Source: Chlorops oryzae (taxonomy: Eukaryota; Arthropoda; Insecta; Diptera; Chloropidae). From it: a stretch of 64,000 nucleotides of DNA. Of the stretch, positions 10,660-22,461 are shown in pieces. A program made the translations under genes and the position numbers. The notes under the pieces were generated by a model. That model was given only the letters and a program-made list of their open reading frames with translations. It was not told where the DNA came from and ran no database searches. Location of the stretch: positions 47,842,663 through 47,906,662 of the forward strand of contig CM035808.1 of assembly GCA_020466095.1 (NCBI GenBank), written 5' to 3'. Positions within the stretch are counted from its first letter, which is position 1. Every line of letters starts with the position of its first letter.

Positions 10660-13006
10660 AAAAAAAATTTATTTAATTATTCGATCTCTTTTGTTTAAGT
10701 TGAGAGTGATCTTCAAAGAACGCATGGATGATAAATTTACCTAATTAATGCATTCCATATGGCTGTACATTTTTTTGTCTTCGCTTTATAAATTATTCTC
10801 GAATATCTTGCTTCATTTTCAAAAGAAAAAGCACATCTTTTTCTACCTTTGATGGCCTTAGAAATGCCGAAATATTTTCTAATGAAATATGAATTGGCTA
10901 AAACGAGATTTTCGGAGGCAACAAAATGAACGAAAGTCAGAGAGCCTATCAAATACTTCATTTACATTTTTATCATCCTCCTTTTCTAATTCAATCTAAA
11001 TCGCAGCATTGAACCCAAAAATTGAATCCATATTTTCTTACTCTCTCATAGGGACGTGTACACCTTTTTTATTATTCCTCTTTTAAACCAAAGCGAAAAC
11101 GACCTAAGCGGAAAATCTCATTAAGTCCTTTAGACCAATCTTTTATAAACTGTATAATAAGAAATGGCGAAAAAAAAATAATCAAAAAAAGAATGATAGA
11201 AACTCGATATATAACGTTACAAAAAGTAATTCCAGCGAAAAGAAAAAATGGGAAAAAGTATTCCGAAGACGTGTTGACCGAAATGATGAAACATAAAAAA
11301 TATTACAAAAATGAAAGCATATTAATCTTCGATAAAAATGGACTTTCATCAGCAGAAATGGCCAACGCGGCAGTGGCAGCACACTCCGATACTATATCAG
11401 AGTGTCGACGTAGCCACTCACCATCGGCATCAGGAACAGTAGTAGCAGCAGCGGCAGCAGCCATAGAAATTGAAGTGGTAGTAATACCATCACTGAGTGA
11501 TGACTTAAGTGACGCCAAAAACGCCAAAAGCTACAGCTACAGCTATGGCCACGACTGCTTAAACAGTGTAAACGCGTGCGTGCCTGCTCCGTGTCCCTTA
11601 CGGAATAGGGGGTGAATGAGAGTCTTGAGTGCTAAAAAAACGAATTCTCGGAAAAGAAAAATGAAAGAAAACGGGAAATTTGTAGGCGTTTGCTTGGGTT
11701 TTAAAAATGAACAGCGTCGTCGTCGTTGTCGTTGTCGTAGTATTAAAATGGTCACTTGCGATTTATATGAAATTGAAAAATTACAACGAAATTGACAGTA
11801 GGAACTTAAGAAGCATAGTCTACTTTATGGCGTTCTCAAAATGAATGCAAATAGCTTCGGGCATGCATAATCAAGTACTTAGGAACTTGACTGGACTTGG
11901 GTTTGGTTTTTTCTGAAAGTAAAGCGTTGCTAGCCAAGGGCATTTAATGCGTCAAGGAGAAATGTAGAAGATAGCCCAACATATTTCACATTTCGCTTCG
12001 TAGCGCGCAACGTAGCGACCCAACCGATTCGACCATTGCCGCTGATGAAAAGAAAAATACTCGCTATGTAATTTAAGTAAAAATTAACTACAAAACGACG
12101 TGCTCGTTTGATGATTAATGAGGAATTTATGCATTTGAATGAGGACACGAAAAAATACTTCCCTCCATTACGACTCGCAGAATTTGAAGAAAAAGAGGAA
12201 TATGTATACATAAATTTGTTCATTAAATTTAATTAAGATAGATTGCGCATTTTCATGAAAAATAAAAAACCAGCAAGGAAAAATATATAAAAAATTGTTT
12301 CCTCTTCACATTAGCGTCATTGCTTCTTATTTCTAACACGACCGTCAAATGTTCAAATGTACATAAATATGAGTGCCCTCATTTTGAATAAAGTCTCCCT
12401 AAATTCTAGTCCCACTGACCCACTAAGTTTGTTGATGCTACATCTCACTCGAGCAACTAATGCTCCATTTCATCAAGTATAAATTCAAATCAGAATAAAA
12501 AAAAAAATAAAAAACTAAACAAATCCGGCATTCAACTCAACAAAGGATGCTTTCACTCAAAAGAGACAATTCCAAACAATGTTGCCTTTGAAGTTGAAAA
12601 TTAAATTGAGTTTTAAAGCGGAAATACAAGAATTGAATCCTTTGACTAGCATGTCTGTCTGTATGTATGCATGCTTGTGTTGATGTAAGTAAATGCATCT
12701 GGATAGATGTTGGCTTCCATATTTCAACATGTTCAAATTCTTCGCTCATGCAATCAAATCATTTATCCCTTCGCATTGGCTTCCAATTTCTCATGCAATC
12801 GTTGAATGGAAAAGCTGAAAAGCAGCAGGACTTCTCAGCTAAGCATGCATGCAGAACTAGCGATACCTTTGACTGTGGACTTGCACGAGCTTTTCAGCAA
12901 ATCCAACATATTTACTCAATACTTCAGCACATTCGCTCCATTATGCACGCCACCGCAATTCCGATATTTTTGCTTTGCTCCAATTTACGGTTGCATAAGA
13001 AACAGG
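10660..13006. other. unique sequence with short trinucleotide repeats
   Basis: No supported gene. CAG/GCA-type runs near 11436-11465 and TCG-type runs near 11713-11740 create Ala-rich and Arg-rich spurious ORFs. Confidence 0.45.
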
Positions 13007-13020
13007 GTTGCCATAGTAAC
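13007..13020 (+). promoter_or_regulatory. second X-box-like site
   Basis: GTTGCCATAGTAAC again matches GTHNYYATRRNAAC exactly. It lies about 500 bp upstream of the furin-like exon and 2.8 kb from the first site. No gene start is evident immediately downstream, so this may be chance. Confidence 0.3.
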
Positions 13021-13513
13021 TTATGAATTCGTGAAAAGTTCTGCTTCAGAAAAAGATATCCAAAAAAAAACCATAAAAAGCCATATATTATTTCGGTACA
13101 TGTGGTAACCTTATGAATGCATATTTTCCCTCACTTATGGATGAGAAGCGTTCATTTTTTCCCCCAATTGGAAATTTAAAAAAACTCTATTCGCACCGAA
13201 CTCGTAGCATATCATAAGGCGTAAAATCGCATGGGGAACAACTTTCGAAAACATCAGAAACATGCTGCAGCATATTTTTTTCTCCAATATTCTTCATATT
13301 CAAGCGAACGTACTTCGTACGGAAAGATATTGAAGGGGGCAAAAAAACAATCGAAATGAAAAAGTCAAACAAAAATCAAATTTAGATTTTGTCGCTCTTT
13401 TGTCTATGCCAGCTCAACTCATCGTTGAATTTTTTGCATTAACGTGCTTTTTGCCGGGTTTTCTCCTGTTTTTATTTTGTTAACTTTTTTGTGTCTTTTC
13501 ACTTTCTTTCCAG

Positions 13514-13788
13514 CTGTGCATCGTGCCATCCATCTTGTGCCACTTGCAATGGCTCCGCTGAATCACAATGCATCACATGCCGGTCCGGTCGCTTTGCCTA
13601 CGATGGCAAATGTTTGAATAGCTGCCCCGATGGTTATTACGCCGACAAAAAGCGTCAGGAATGTGTGGCATGTCCGACCGGCTGCGCGACGTGCAGCACC
13701 AATGGCTTTTGTTTGACCTGCCAGGAGAATTGGACACGCAACAAAAAGGGCAAATGCATCATTGCCGGCAGCGAAAACTGCGATGAAT
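13514..13788 (+). CDS. Fur2: internal exon of a furin-type proprotein convertase (cysteine-rich furin-like repeats)
   Basis: The exon encodes about 91 residues with the CxxC-x3-CxxC spacing of furin-like (FU) repeats: CASCHPSCATC, then CITC and CPDGYYADKK, then CVACPTGCATC and CLTCQENW. In family members such as Fur2 and PCSK5 this cysteine-rich region lies after the subtilisin-like catalytic and P domains, in the secretory pathway, and is thought to tether the protease or mediate interactions. Boundaries: the acceptor is a pyrimidine tract ending TTTCCAG at 13513 and the donor is GTAAGT at 13789. The exon starts with the last base of a codon and ends with the first base of the next. The catalytic domain and other repeats are outside the window, so flanking sequence is probably intron. 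Another FU-repeat protein is possible, and the symbol is less sure than the domain. Confidence 0.8.
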
Positions 13789-14833
13789 GTAAGTTGCATT
13801 TGGATTTTCCATTCGTTTTCATTATTTTTCCGTTATATATTTTTTTTCCAATATTTGCTTTTTATTAAAGCGGAGACATATTTTCTGCTTAAAGAAGATA
13901 GTACTACTTTTACGTACAAGTACTACTTTTTATACTCAGCGTAAGCAAGGGTATATTAGCTTTGTGCAAATCTTGTAACAGCCAGAACTAAGCTCCGTAG
14001 ATATAGACATATATATATATATATATATTCCAGGGATCGGCACTAATAATATTTTCATCAATATTATCATGACTGATTACGGATTGATCAAGAAATATCA
14101 TTTTTTTATTTTTGATTACTGAATAAAAAAAAATAAAAATTGAAAATTTAAAATTCCCAAATAATGAACAATCCGTATTTTAGATTCTAAAAATTTGGAT
14201 TGATTCTATGAAAATATTTACAAATTTAAAAATGTGATTTTTTAAAAATCCGAAATTTATATGTTAAAATTATGGATTGCTGGACATTTATTAATCACAT
14301 TTTAAGAATTATGAATAATTAGATACTTATAATTAGAATAATAAGATTGCAGATTTTTTGAATAATCATTAATCAAAATGGCAAGATTGCGGATTTTTTC
14401 TGTAATAGTTGATATAGGACATAGAAAATTATGTAAAAATTATCAGAGACACCAGAAGACTCTATTATGTTATGTTCGTCCATCTTTTAATCTGTCCCAT
14501 TGTCTGCTTTAAAACCACAATATTTCATAATGCACTGAAAAATACACCTACTTAAAGAGCTATAACTCAGTAAAGCGGTACCTCTTAGAAAAGTGCAAAA
14601 AGAAAAACTGCAAAAAACTTTCTAACATTTTTTTTATTAATACAAACCAACCAACAAAGATTGCCAATTTTTTTTACAATACAGGCTTGCTTGAGATGAT
14701 GAGAATAGTGAAGTTTTTCATCTACCCATTTAGTTTCATTCTTAGTTCCCCATTTCATAGATGTTTGTTTATTTTAATGTATATTTATTTGATTTAGAAT
14801 TTGAAATATTCTTGAGAAGAACTTCTTGTGTGG

Positions 14834-14895
14834 GGTTTGAACCTGGGAATTCCCGATTTCTAGTCATGTGCTCACCCGTGACACCATGTTTGCCA
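14834..14895 (-). other. tRNA-like module in foldback element
   Basis: On the minus strand it reads TGGTGTCACGGGTGAGCAC (box A-like) and then CCCAGGTTCAAACCCC (box B and T-arm-like), at roughly tRNA spacing. No matching acceptor stem was found, so it is a tRNA-derived relic rather than a tRNA gene. Confidence 0.55.
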
Positions 14896-15025
14896 AACTG
14901 AAAACTGTGGATTTTTTTCATTTATAAAATGAAAGTCAAACAAAATTTTGGTTTTTAGGAATGAGAATTATTGTGCATATTTTCGTTTGAACTTAAATGA
15001 GATATTTTCTTCTTCTCTCCTAGAA

Positions 15026-15096
15026 CTTGACGTGGCTTAGAGGTTAGCGTGCAAGGCTAGCAATCTGAAGGGCTTGGGTTCGAACCCTGCCGGATC
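15026..15096 (+). other. tRNA-like module in foldback element
   Basis: Box A-like TGGCTTAGAGGTTAGCG is followed about 30 bp later by a T-arm GGGTTCGAACCC that could pair perfectly. No convincing acceptor stem is present, so a functional tRNA gene is unlikely. Confidence 0.6.
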
Positions 15097-16033
15097 GAAG
15101 TAGTTTATTTATTTTTTTTTAATGAAGAAATTACTATTACAGAAAAAATCCGCAATCTTGCCATTTTGATTACTGATTATTCAAAAAATCTGCAATCTTA
15201 TTATTCTAATTATAAGTATCTAATTATTCATAATTCTTAAAATGTGATTAATAAATGTCCAGCAATCCATAATTTTAACATATAAATTTCGGATTTTAAA
15301 AAAAATCACATTTTTAAATTTGTAAATATTTTCATAGAATCAATCCAAATTTTTAGAATCTAAAATACGGATTGTTCATTATTTGGGAATTTTAAATTTT
15401 CAATTTTTATTTTTTTTTATTTCAGAATCAAGAATTTTGAAGTGTGGAGTGGATAATAATCAAAAAATCAAAAATTAAAATTTTTTTTTTGCCGATCCCT
15501 GATATATTCTCGATCAGGATCAAAAACTGAGTCGATTTATACATGTCCGTCTGTGGTCGGATCTCCTCCAAAACGGCAGGACAAACCAAGTCGAAGTTTG
15601 GCACACAGGTATATCGGGATTCGAGTATGATCCAAACTAAATATGGGATACATCCACGTACTTCCACGCCCACAAATTAATTGAATGTGTTTTCAGTAAA
15701 ATGCTTGTATCTTGCGAACCACTCAACACATTGATATTTGGTGTACTGGTAAACTACAAAAAGAAAAATATCCTGGAAAAAAATGGACGCCGTGCTCCTC
15801 GAGCCACGCCCACAAATAAGCCCACAAATAAGGGTTTATCGTAACTTGTGAAGTAAAAGGCTTCAAATTCGCAACATAGGATGACCAAGGCGAATGACCG
15901 GTGTAGGAAAAAAATATTTGTGTCCCACCCACTGCCACGCCCACATATGGAGAAGCAAAACATAGTGGGCCAATAATTTCGGGACGCTGGGTATTTCAAA
16001 GTCGGGCTTGACCGATTTTAGCTTTCTTACTTG

Positions 16034-16560
16034 TTATACCCGACACACTCTGTCTCGAGGGTATATTGCGTTTGTTGGGTTGTGTGTAACACCTAGAACC
16101 AGTCGAGATAGACCATACAAAATGTATATAGAAATGATCAGCGTCACCAGGAGATTCGATTTAGACATGTCCGTCCGTCTGTCTGTCCGTCTGTCTATCT
16201 GTATACAGTTATCTTATCGAAGGAGTTGAGCTATCTTGGCAAAATTTGGTATGCGTGATCACGAGTAAGAACAAGTTCGAGAATGGACCCGATCGGACCA
16301 TTTTTAGGGGTACCTCCAGCACTAGGGTCTGTTACGAAAATCACAAAAACTGCTCTAAAACCGGAGTTTTTCAAGATAATGGAATTGAATTTGACATTTA
16401 AACATATCTTAGCGCAATTAATACGACTTCTTAAAATTGGGCGTGGCAGAAGGGCGTTTTTCGAAAACGCTCTCCTACACCCGAAATTCAAATGGGACTT
16501 GAACGAAAATCGGCACTTTTGCTGCCTTTGTAGCCATAAACATCCTCTCCAAAATATTTT
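16034..16560 (+). mobile_element. DINE-1-like element, truncated
   Basis: Starts TTATACCCGACACACTCTG directly at the end of the preceding DINE-like repeat. It continues through GAGGGTATATTGCG, GACATGTCCGTCCGTCTG, the conserved GGACCCGATCGGACCATTTT block and CTCCAGCACTAGGGTCTG, and stops before the distal end seen in other copies. Non-coding. Confidence 0.7.
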
Positions 16561-17809
16561 TGATATTTAGAGAGAAACGTGCAATGCGCTGTTGCTCTCA
16601 AATGCTTTTTTCGCCATCGCACCCTCTAGCATGGCATGTCATGCTAGAAGTCACCAGTGACATTTTCTAATCCCACGATGACAAGTCACCGGTGAATTCA
16701 CTGTCCAACTCCTGTAAAAATGTCATACAAAATGTCCTTTGAAATAGCATGCGTTCCGGCTCCAAATTCAACCTGACTTCGTCGATGATGTCAGGGGGAC
16801 AGTTCCCTAGGCACTTAAACTACAAGTCTACTAACGGAACGATTTGTAGTACAATCAGTGCAAATCGTGCAATAGATTGTATAGTTAATGATAGATATAC
16901 CTTGCTTATACGAACTGTTAAATCTTGGGGTCCTGGCGACATGACTCGATCACTTTTTTGGGTAGTGTTTATGGAAGCGTTCATAGAGTGAACTCAGAAA
17001 AATCGCTTTGAAATTATTAACATATGGCATGGCAAGCTACGGTAAGAAATATTCCTAGGCATCAACTGTTTCAAACCGATTTGAAACTATCGATGAATTA
17101 TACGATTGAAGCTCTAGCGAACGGAGAAATAAAGTAGCGATTTGAAAACGAGTAGGACTCAACACACTTCGAACTTTCAAAACGTTTTGAAAACCGGTTT
17201 GTGGATACGTTCTGAGTTAAAGCAGTTTCAATCAAACCGGCATATGTGTCCGTATAAACGTGGTAATAGATAGCTGTAAGTTAACATACGACTTCAAAAT
17301 TGCAAAATTTTACTTAGGAACAAGAGCTTAAATCATAATAAGCTGTTTTTCCCAATCGAAATTATGCCTTTCAAAACTAAATAACTCGTATGTTAAAAGT
17401 TCAAAGATTCACATAAAGGTTCTTTTAGACAATATGTTTTTTGCATGTGTACCTACTGTCAAATCGATCCGTCCATTTTTCAATATGTAAACATATGAAA
17501 TTAGAACGCATTCTATTTCTATGTGTTAAAGTGTCACGTCACTTGGAGAGAACCTATGCAAAGCATTGGTTGCATTTAGACGCCATGTTCAATTTTCAAT
17601 AAGAACATTTTGGCAGAACACATGGAAAAAACTTATCGTTTCAATATACCTTAAGCGGTTTTTGCCAAATATCAACAATTGACTCTTAAGTCATAACTTA
17701 TGATTTATGACTGTGATGTGGAAAAAACTTTTATGTTCAATTAAGAAAAGATTTCAGTGAAACCTAATTCGGAAAAACTACTTATTTGAATATAAATAGG
17801 TTCTGTGAA
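16561..17809. other. unique sequence with short inverted repeats
   Basis: No gene found. Near 16625-16710 is a cluster of small hairpins: 9-bp arms TCTAGCATG/CATGCTAGA around a 6-bp loop, then GTCACCAGTGAC and GTCACCGGTGA. At 17070-17230 motifs such as GATTTGAAAACGAG and AACCGGTTT echo 8940-9100, perhaps old MITE debris. Confidence 0.35.
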
Positions 17810-17909
17810 NNNNNNNNNNNNNNNNNNNNNNNNNNNNNNNNNNNNNNNNNNNNNNNNNNNNNNNNNNNNNNNNNNNNNNNNNNNNNNNNNNNNNNNNNNN
17901 NNNNNNNNN
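17810..17909. other. assembly gap (100 N)
   Basis: Exactly 100 undetermined bases, the usual placeholder for a gap of unknown size. Features should not be read across it. Confidence 0.99.
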
Positions 17910-18376
17910 CCCCTCTTTAAATCAATAAAATTGTTTCTCCTTGTAGGACCAAAAATTTTGTACGTTCCTTAGATAGTCAACTAAGTGAAACAGATATTTT
18001 CCATATTCACAGAAATGAAATTTAATATTCATTTTGATTGTCGATTGGCAACCCTAGGCCGCGAGAGTCAAGTTGTAAACAAAAGTGCTCTAAGTTTTTA
18101 TTTTATTTATTCGGCAAAAAGTTAACGATAAAAGGCGCTGCGCGCATCATTTGAACGCGCTTTGGAGCTTCTACAAAAGGGCGTCAGGGATCGCCTGTCT
18201 CCATTGTGGAAGTCACATCGAACCGGACGGGTGAGATTCAACAAAAAACATATATTTGAGAAAGGTTTTGTCTTTAAATCAGCTGATTGCGGCGAAATAA
18301 CATAAGAGCTCTGGAGCTCTCAAGTTCTTCTTTGAGAGTATTCCAAAAGCTTTAAACAAACGTAGATCCTAAAAGT

Positions 18377-19762
18377 ATGCTACGTAATTCAAAAATAATT
18401 AGCAAAAGCCCAAACCACAGTGGTGGCGAAAATAAAAACCACAGTGAAGGCGAAAATAAAAACCACAGTGGTGGCGAAAACAATGAGACTCGTTTTAAAA
18501 TGAAAATGTATGAGCTAGAGGTTCTATGCGAAAAACTCAAAACAGAATTACTTGAATTAAAGCAAGAAAATAAAATATTAAAATCACATCTAGAAATCAA
18601 ATCAACTCCAAAATCAGTTAATCTAACTCCTAATCCTGAGTATCAAACGGACGAAGAGGAACTTGCGTGCGAGACGAACTGGATCGTGAAAAAAAACAGG
18701 AAGAAGAGCAAAAAGCGAAAAGCTGAATCCTCAGCAGAAGTCGTTGAGGACGATGAAGCTCCATCTGGAAGCACGCAGAACAAACAAAATCCCATCAAAC
18801 ATTTGAATGAAAATGCTTTAAAAAATCGCAAACCTCCTCCTGTAATGATATCAGGGGTTCAAGAATATAACCTATTGTATCAAACAGTGAGTACACATGT
18901 TAAAAATGAATTTACAATAAAGCTACTGAACAACGACGTTTACAAAATAAATACAACAGATAGTACAGATTATCGAAGTCTTACCGCTTTTTTATCAACA
19001 AGCCAAGCAACATGGTACACTTACCAAGATAAGCATTCTCGACCTATTAAAGTGATGGTTAGAAATCTGCACTTTTCATGTCCACCGGCAGATATCGTTG
19101 CCGACTTGAAGCAAAAGGGTTTTAATATTATAAATGCAGTTAATAAGCTCCAGTGGAAAACTAAAAAGCCACTAAATATATTTATGCTTACTTTTGATTC
19201 ATCCGAGGACGTAAATAAGATTCACGGCATTCGAAGCATCCTGAACTCCATAGTAAAAATTGAACCAATACGAAATAGCACATTTATTCCACAATGCAAG
19301 AAATGCCAATCGTATGGCCATACAAAAAATTACTGTTCAAAGCAAGTCCGATGTGTTAAATGTGCTGGTAAGCATGAAACAGAAACTTGTCAGTTTAAAA
19401 AAACTGAGAAACCTAAATGTTGCAATTGCGGTGAAAATCACCCTGCAAATTACCGTGGCTGTGCTGTCGCCAAAGAACTGCAAAAAATCCGTAACCAGCG
19501 CAGAAAAGACCTTAGCTCTAATGTAAAACAGCGTTTCACATCCGTAACAGCTAACGACCCTCAAATAATGAATCCATCAAAAACACCACGACAACTGAGT
19601 ACTTACGCACAAGTAACAAGAGTCGAAACTGTTAAACCTACTAAAAAGAGCACCGACACAGATGTATTATCGCTGTTACAGTCCATGATGCGCAAGCAGG
19701 ATATATTTAACAAGCAACTAGAACAGCGTCTTGCTGATATCGAACTTCGCTTAAACATCTAA
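18377..19762 (+). CDS. LINE ORF1 (Gag-like nucleic-acid-binding protein)
   Basis: 461 residues, intact. ORF1 proteins of Jockey elements bind the element RNA and form the transposition particle. The N-terminus has three tandem copies of an 8-residue unit NHSGGENK (DNA 18413-18484). A likely coiled coil follows at residues about 37-66 (leucine-rich, Lys/Glu-rich), then a basic stretch, a central region resembling the pre-C2HC domain (about 220-290), and three zinc knuckles: CKKCQSYGHTKNYC (about 307-320), CVKCAGKHETETC and CCNCGENHPANYRGC. It starts at the first ATG and ends 7 bp before ORF2, a normal arrangement for this clade. Confidence 0.9.
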   Translation: MLRNSKIISKSPNHSGGENKNHSEGENKNHSGGENNETRFKMKMYELEVLCEKLKTELLELKQENKILKSHLEIKSTPKSVNLTPNPEYQTDEEELACETNWIVKKNRKKSKKRKAESSAEVVEDDEAPSGSTQNKQNPIKHLNENALKNRKPPPVMISGVQEYNLLYQTVSTHVKNEFTIKLLNNDVYKINTTDSTDYRSLTAFLSTSQATWYTYQDKHSRPIKVMVRNLHFSCPPADIVADLKQKGFNIINAVNKLQWKTKKPLNIFMLTFDSSEDVNKIHGIRSILNSIVKIEPIRNSTFIPQCKKCQSYGHTKNYCSKQVRCVKCAGKHETETCQFKKTEKPKCCNCGENHPANYRGCAVAKELQKIRNQRRKDLSSNVKQRFTSVTANDPQIMNPSKTPRQLSTYAQVTRVETVKPTKKSTDTDVLSLLQSMMRKQDIFNKQLEQRLADIELRLNI

Positions 19763-19769
19763 AAACATA

Positions 19770-22461
19770 ATGAGTACAATTAGGATAATGGCATGGAATG
19801 CAAACGGCCTGTTAAAGCAGCAAAACGAGCTCGAATTAGTGCTCGAAACTGAAAAAATCGACATTTGTCTTATATCAGAAACTCACTTTACTAAGGAGTC
19901 ATACATCAAATTTAAAAAATTACTCGACATACCATACTATTCATCCAAGCAACAACGCAAGGGGTGGGAGTGCAGTTTTAATTAGAAATGGCATACAGCA
20001 TTATGAGCTAGAACACAATTGTTCAGATAAATTCCAAATTACTAATGTTAATATAAAAACAAAGCAACAATATATTACGGTTGGTGCAGTATATAGCCCC
20101 CCCAGGCATACAATTTCCACTGATGAATATAAACAGCTTTTGGAATGTTATAAAACAAAATGTATTCTTGGAGGTGATTTCAACGCCAAACATACTTCCT
20201 GGGGTTCCAGGCTAATCACGACAAAAGGTCGAGCTTTATTATCCGCTCTAAACCAAAAAAGTTGGGACACGATATCTACCGGAAAGCCTACATACTGGCC
20301 AACCGATGATACAAAATTGCCTGATTTAATCGACTTTTTCATTGTAAATAAGATATCTCCTAACTACCTGCAAGCTGAAGAAGGTTTGGATCTGAATTCT
20401 GATCACTCTCCAATCTATTTAACACTCAGTGGTAAAATAATAATGAAAGAAGACAAGCCCTATCTGACAAATAAGAGCACGGATTGGGAGTATTTTAGAT
20501 ATAAACTTAACGAAAACGTAAACTATGAAGTGACAATAGACACAGCCGAAGACTTAGAACTCGAATGCATTAAATTCACAAAAGCGATTCAAAATGCAGC
20601 TTGGGAAAGTACGACTCAAGTTAAAAGAAAAAAAATTGGAATTAATTATCCACTCGAAGTAAGAAACTTAATAAGTCAAAAGCGTAAGCTAAGAAAAAAA
20701 TGGCACATGACCCGATCACCAATTGATAAGCAAAATTTTAACAACGCAGCTCAAAATCTTAAAAGAGTGCTTAAAGACATTAAAAATCGCACATGCAACC
20801 TGTTTCTAAGTGGCCTTAGTGCCGAACGAAGTTCAGGATACTCCTTGTGGAAATGCACCAAAAAATTTAAAAGACCTACGCAATACGTACCACCAATTAA
20901 AAAGGAAAATGGTCAATGGGCCAGAAGTGCCCAAGAAAAAGCGGATATTTTTGCCGAATCGCTCATGAAAACATTCTCAGCAGATGAGAATACTGCACAC
21001 AATGACATAGTCATACACACATCAGTTACTACTAATGACGAACGACTTACTCAAGTCACTGTGGATGAAGTAACTAATATCATTAAAACACAGCTTAAAG
21101 ATAAAAAATCACCAGGATTCGACCTAATAACAGCAGAAATCTTAAAGCAATTAACCCAAACGGCTGTAGCTAGATTAACACACCTTATAAATTCATCCTT
21201 TTTACTTAAGTATGTTCCCACTTTCTGGAAGGTAGCAGAAGTCGTGATGATTTCTAAGCCAGGTAAACCACCGCATGAAATTTCTTCGTACAGGCCGATT
21301 TCATTGTTGCCCACGATATCGAAAGTATTTGAACGTCTTTTACTTCATCGTCTTAAACCAATCATCGATAGACATAATCTTATCCCATCTCATCAATTTG
21401 GGTTTAGAGAAAAGCATTCAACCATTGAACAAATACACAGAATAACCAATATCATAGAAAAATGTCTTGAAGACAAAAAAGTTTGCTCTGCTATATTCCT
21501 GGACGTAGCGCAGGCCTTTGATAAGGTTTGGCATGAAGGTCTAAGCAAGAAATTAAGTTGTTTTCTTCCAACTGAATTTTGTGATATCCTGAAATCGTAC
21601 CTAAGTGAGCGTTTCTTCCTTGTCAGAGATGAAAATTATTACTCCGAACTAAAGCCGATCAACGCTGGAGTGCCTCAAGGTAGTATATTAGGTCCGATAT
21701 TGTATGTGTTATACACATCTGATATCCCTATGCCGGCTAATTCTGTCATAGCCACGTTTGCGGATGACACGGCTATTCTCACTGTTGCTGACACTGAAAT
21801 CGAGTCCACGCAATTGCTCCAGAACGCTGTCAATGAAATGGTAAACTGGACAACGAAGTGGAAAATATCATTAAATAACACTAAGTCATTACACATAAAC
21901 TTTACAAATAAGAAACTAACATACTATCCAATTGAAATATTCGGAAATCGAGTACCATACTCAAACAATGCCAAGTACCTAGGTATGACACTTGATGCTA
22001 GGCTGAAATGGAAAGAGCATGTAAAAATCAAAAAAGTAGAGCTTGATATTAAGTTGCGCAACCTCCAATGGCTCATGGGTAGAAGTTCATTTCTTTCGAC
22101 CCACTGCAAATTACTTTTATACAAACAAGTGCTGAAACCTATCTGGGTGTACGGAGCGCAGCTTTGGGGCTGTACTAAAAAAAGTAATATCGACATAATC
22201 CAACGCTTTCAAAATAAAGTGCTTCGCAATATTGTTAATGCTCCTTGGTACATAAGAAATAACGATCTTCATCGCGACCTTAATGTGCCAACTGTAAAAA
22301 TGCAAATCACAAATTTGGCCGAAGCTCATCAGTGCAGAATACGCCAACATTCTAACCCAGAAGCCTCCCGTCTGCAAAACGTAAGCGGTCTACGAAGAAG
22401 ACTGCAGCGCATCAAACCACATGAATTGGCAGCTCAAAATCAATTCAATATTGAAATGTAA
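19770..22461 (+). pseudogene. LINE ORF2 (endonuclease-reverse transcriptase), one frameshift
   Basis: The first part (19770-19985) opens like an apurinic endonuclease (IRIMAWNANGL, then ICLISETHF) and runs into a stop. The second part is in another frame, open to 22461, and carries GGDFNAKHTSWGS and SDHSPI (endonuclease), GVPQGSILGP and FADD (reverse transcriptase catalytic motif; residues 540-543 of the 773-aa frame beginning at 20140), and a Cys/His-poor tail. The conserved GGSAVLIRNG segment is found only in the second frame, so one base was probably gained or lost at about 19940-19958. Otherwise it looks intact, so this copy was likely disabled recently. It could also be a sequencing error in a live element. 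Confidence 0.88.

Larger units (their letters stand above)
14031..15501. mobile_element. hAT-type foldback element carrying two tRNA-like modules
   Basis: Ends CAGGGATCGGC and GCCGATCCCTG are flanked by a perfect 8-bp duplication ATATATTC (14023-14030 and 15502-15509), the size made by hAT transposases. The arms (14031 to about 14408, about 15131-15501) are long inverted repeats, nearly identical over the inner 290 bp and diverged near the tips. The 720-bp centre has no ORF but holds two tRNA-like modules in opposite orientation. Non-autonomous. It sits in a DINE-like repeat, so it is the younger of the two. Confidence 0.85.
13930..16033 (+). mobile_element. DINE-like element (second family), split by a hAT foldback
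   Basis: Starts TTATACTCAGCGTAAGC with GGGTATATTAGC and ends GACCGATTTTAGCTTTCTTACTTG. Between are CATGTCCGTCTGTGG and several CCACGCCC-AC motifs, the layout of Drosophila DINE-1/INE-1 (helentron-related). It is interrupted at 14031-15501 by a foldback element, and the order of DINE motifs resumes across it. The left end lies 141 bp after the furin-exon splice donor. A shorter relative is at 49819-50104. Confidence 0.65.

Noticed and set aside
11193..11615. 140-aa ORF with Ala-rich centre
   Set aside because: It runs through CAG/GCA repeats, has A-rich upstream codons and no domain or gene signals.
15026..15096. A functional tRNA gene
   Set aside because: Box A and a T-arm are present but no acceptor stem pairs and it lies inside a repeat.
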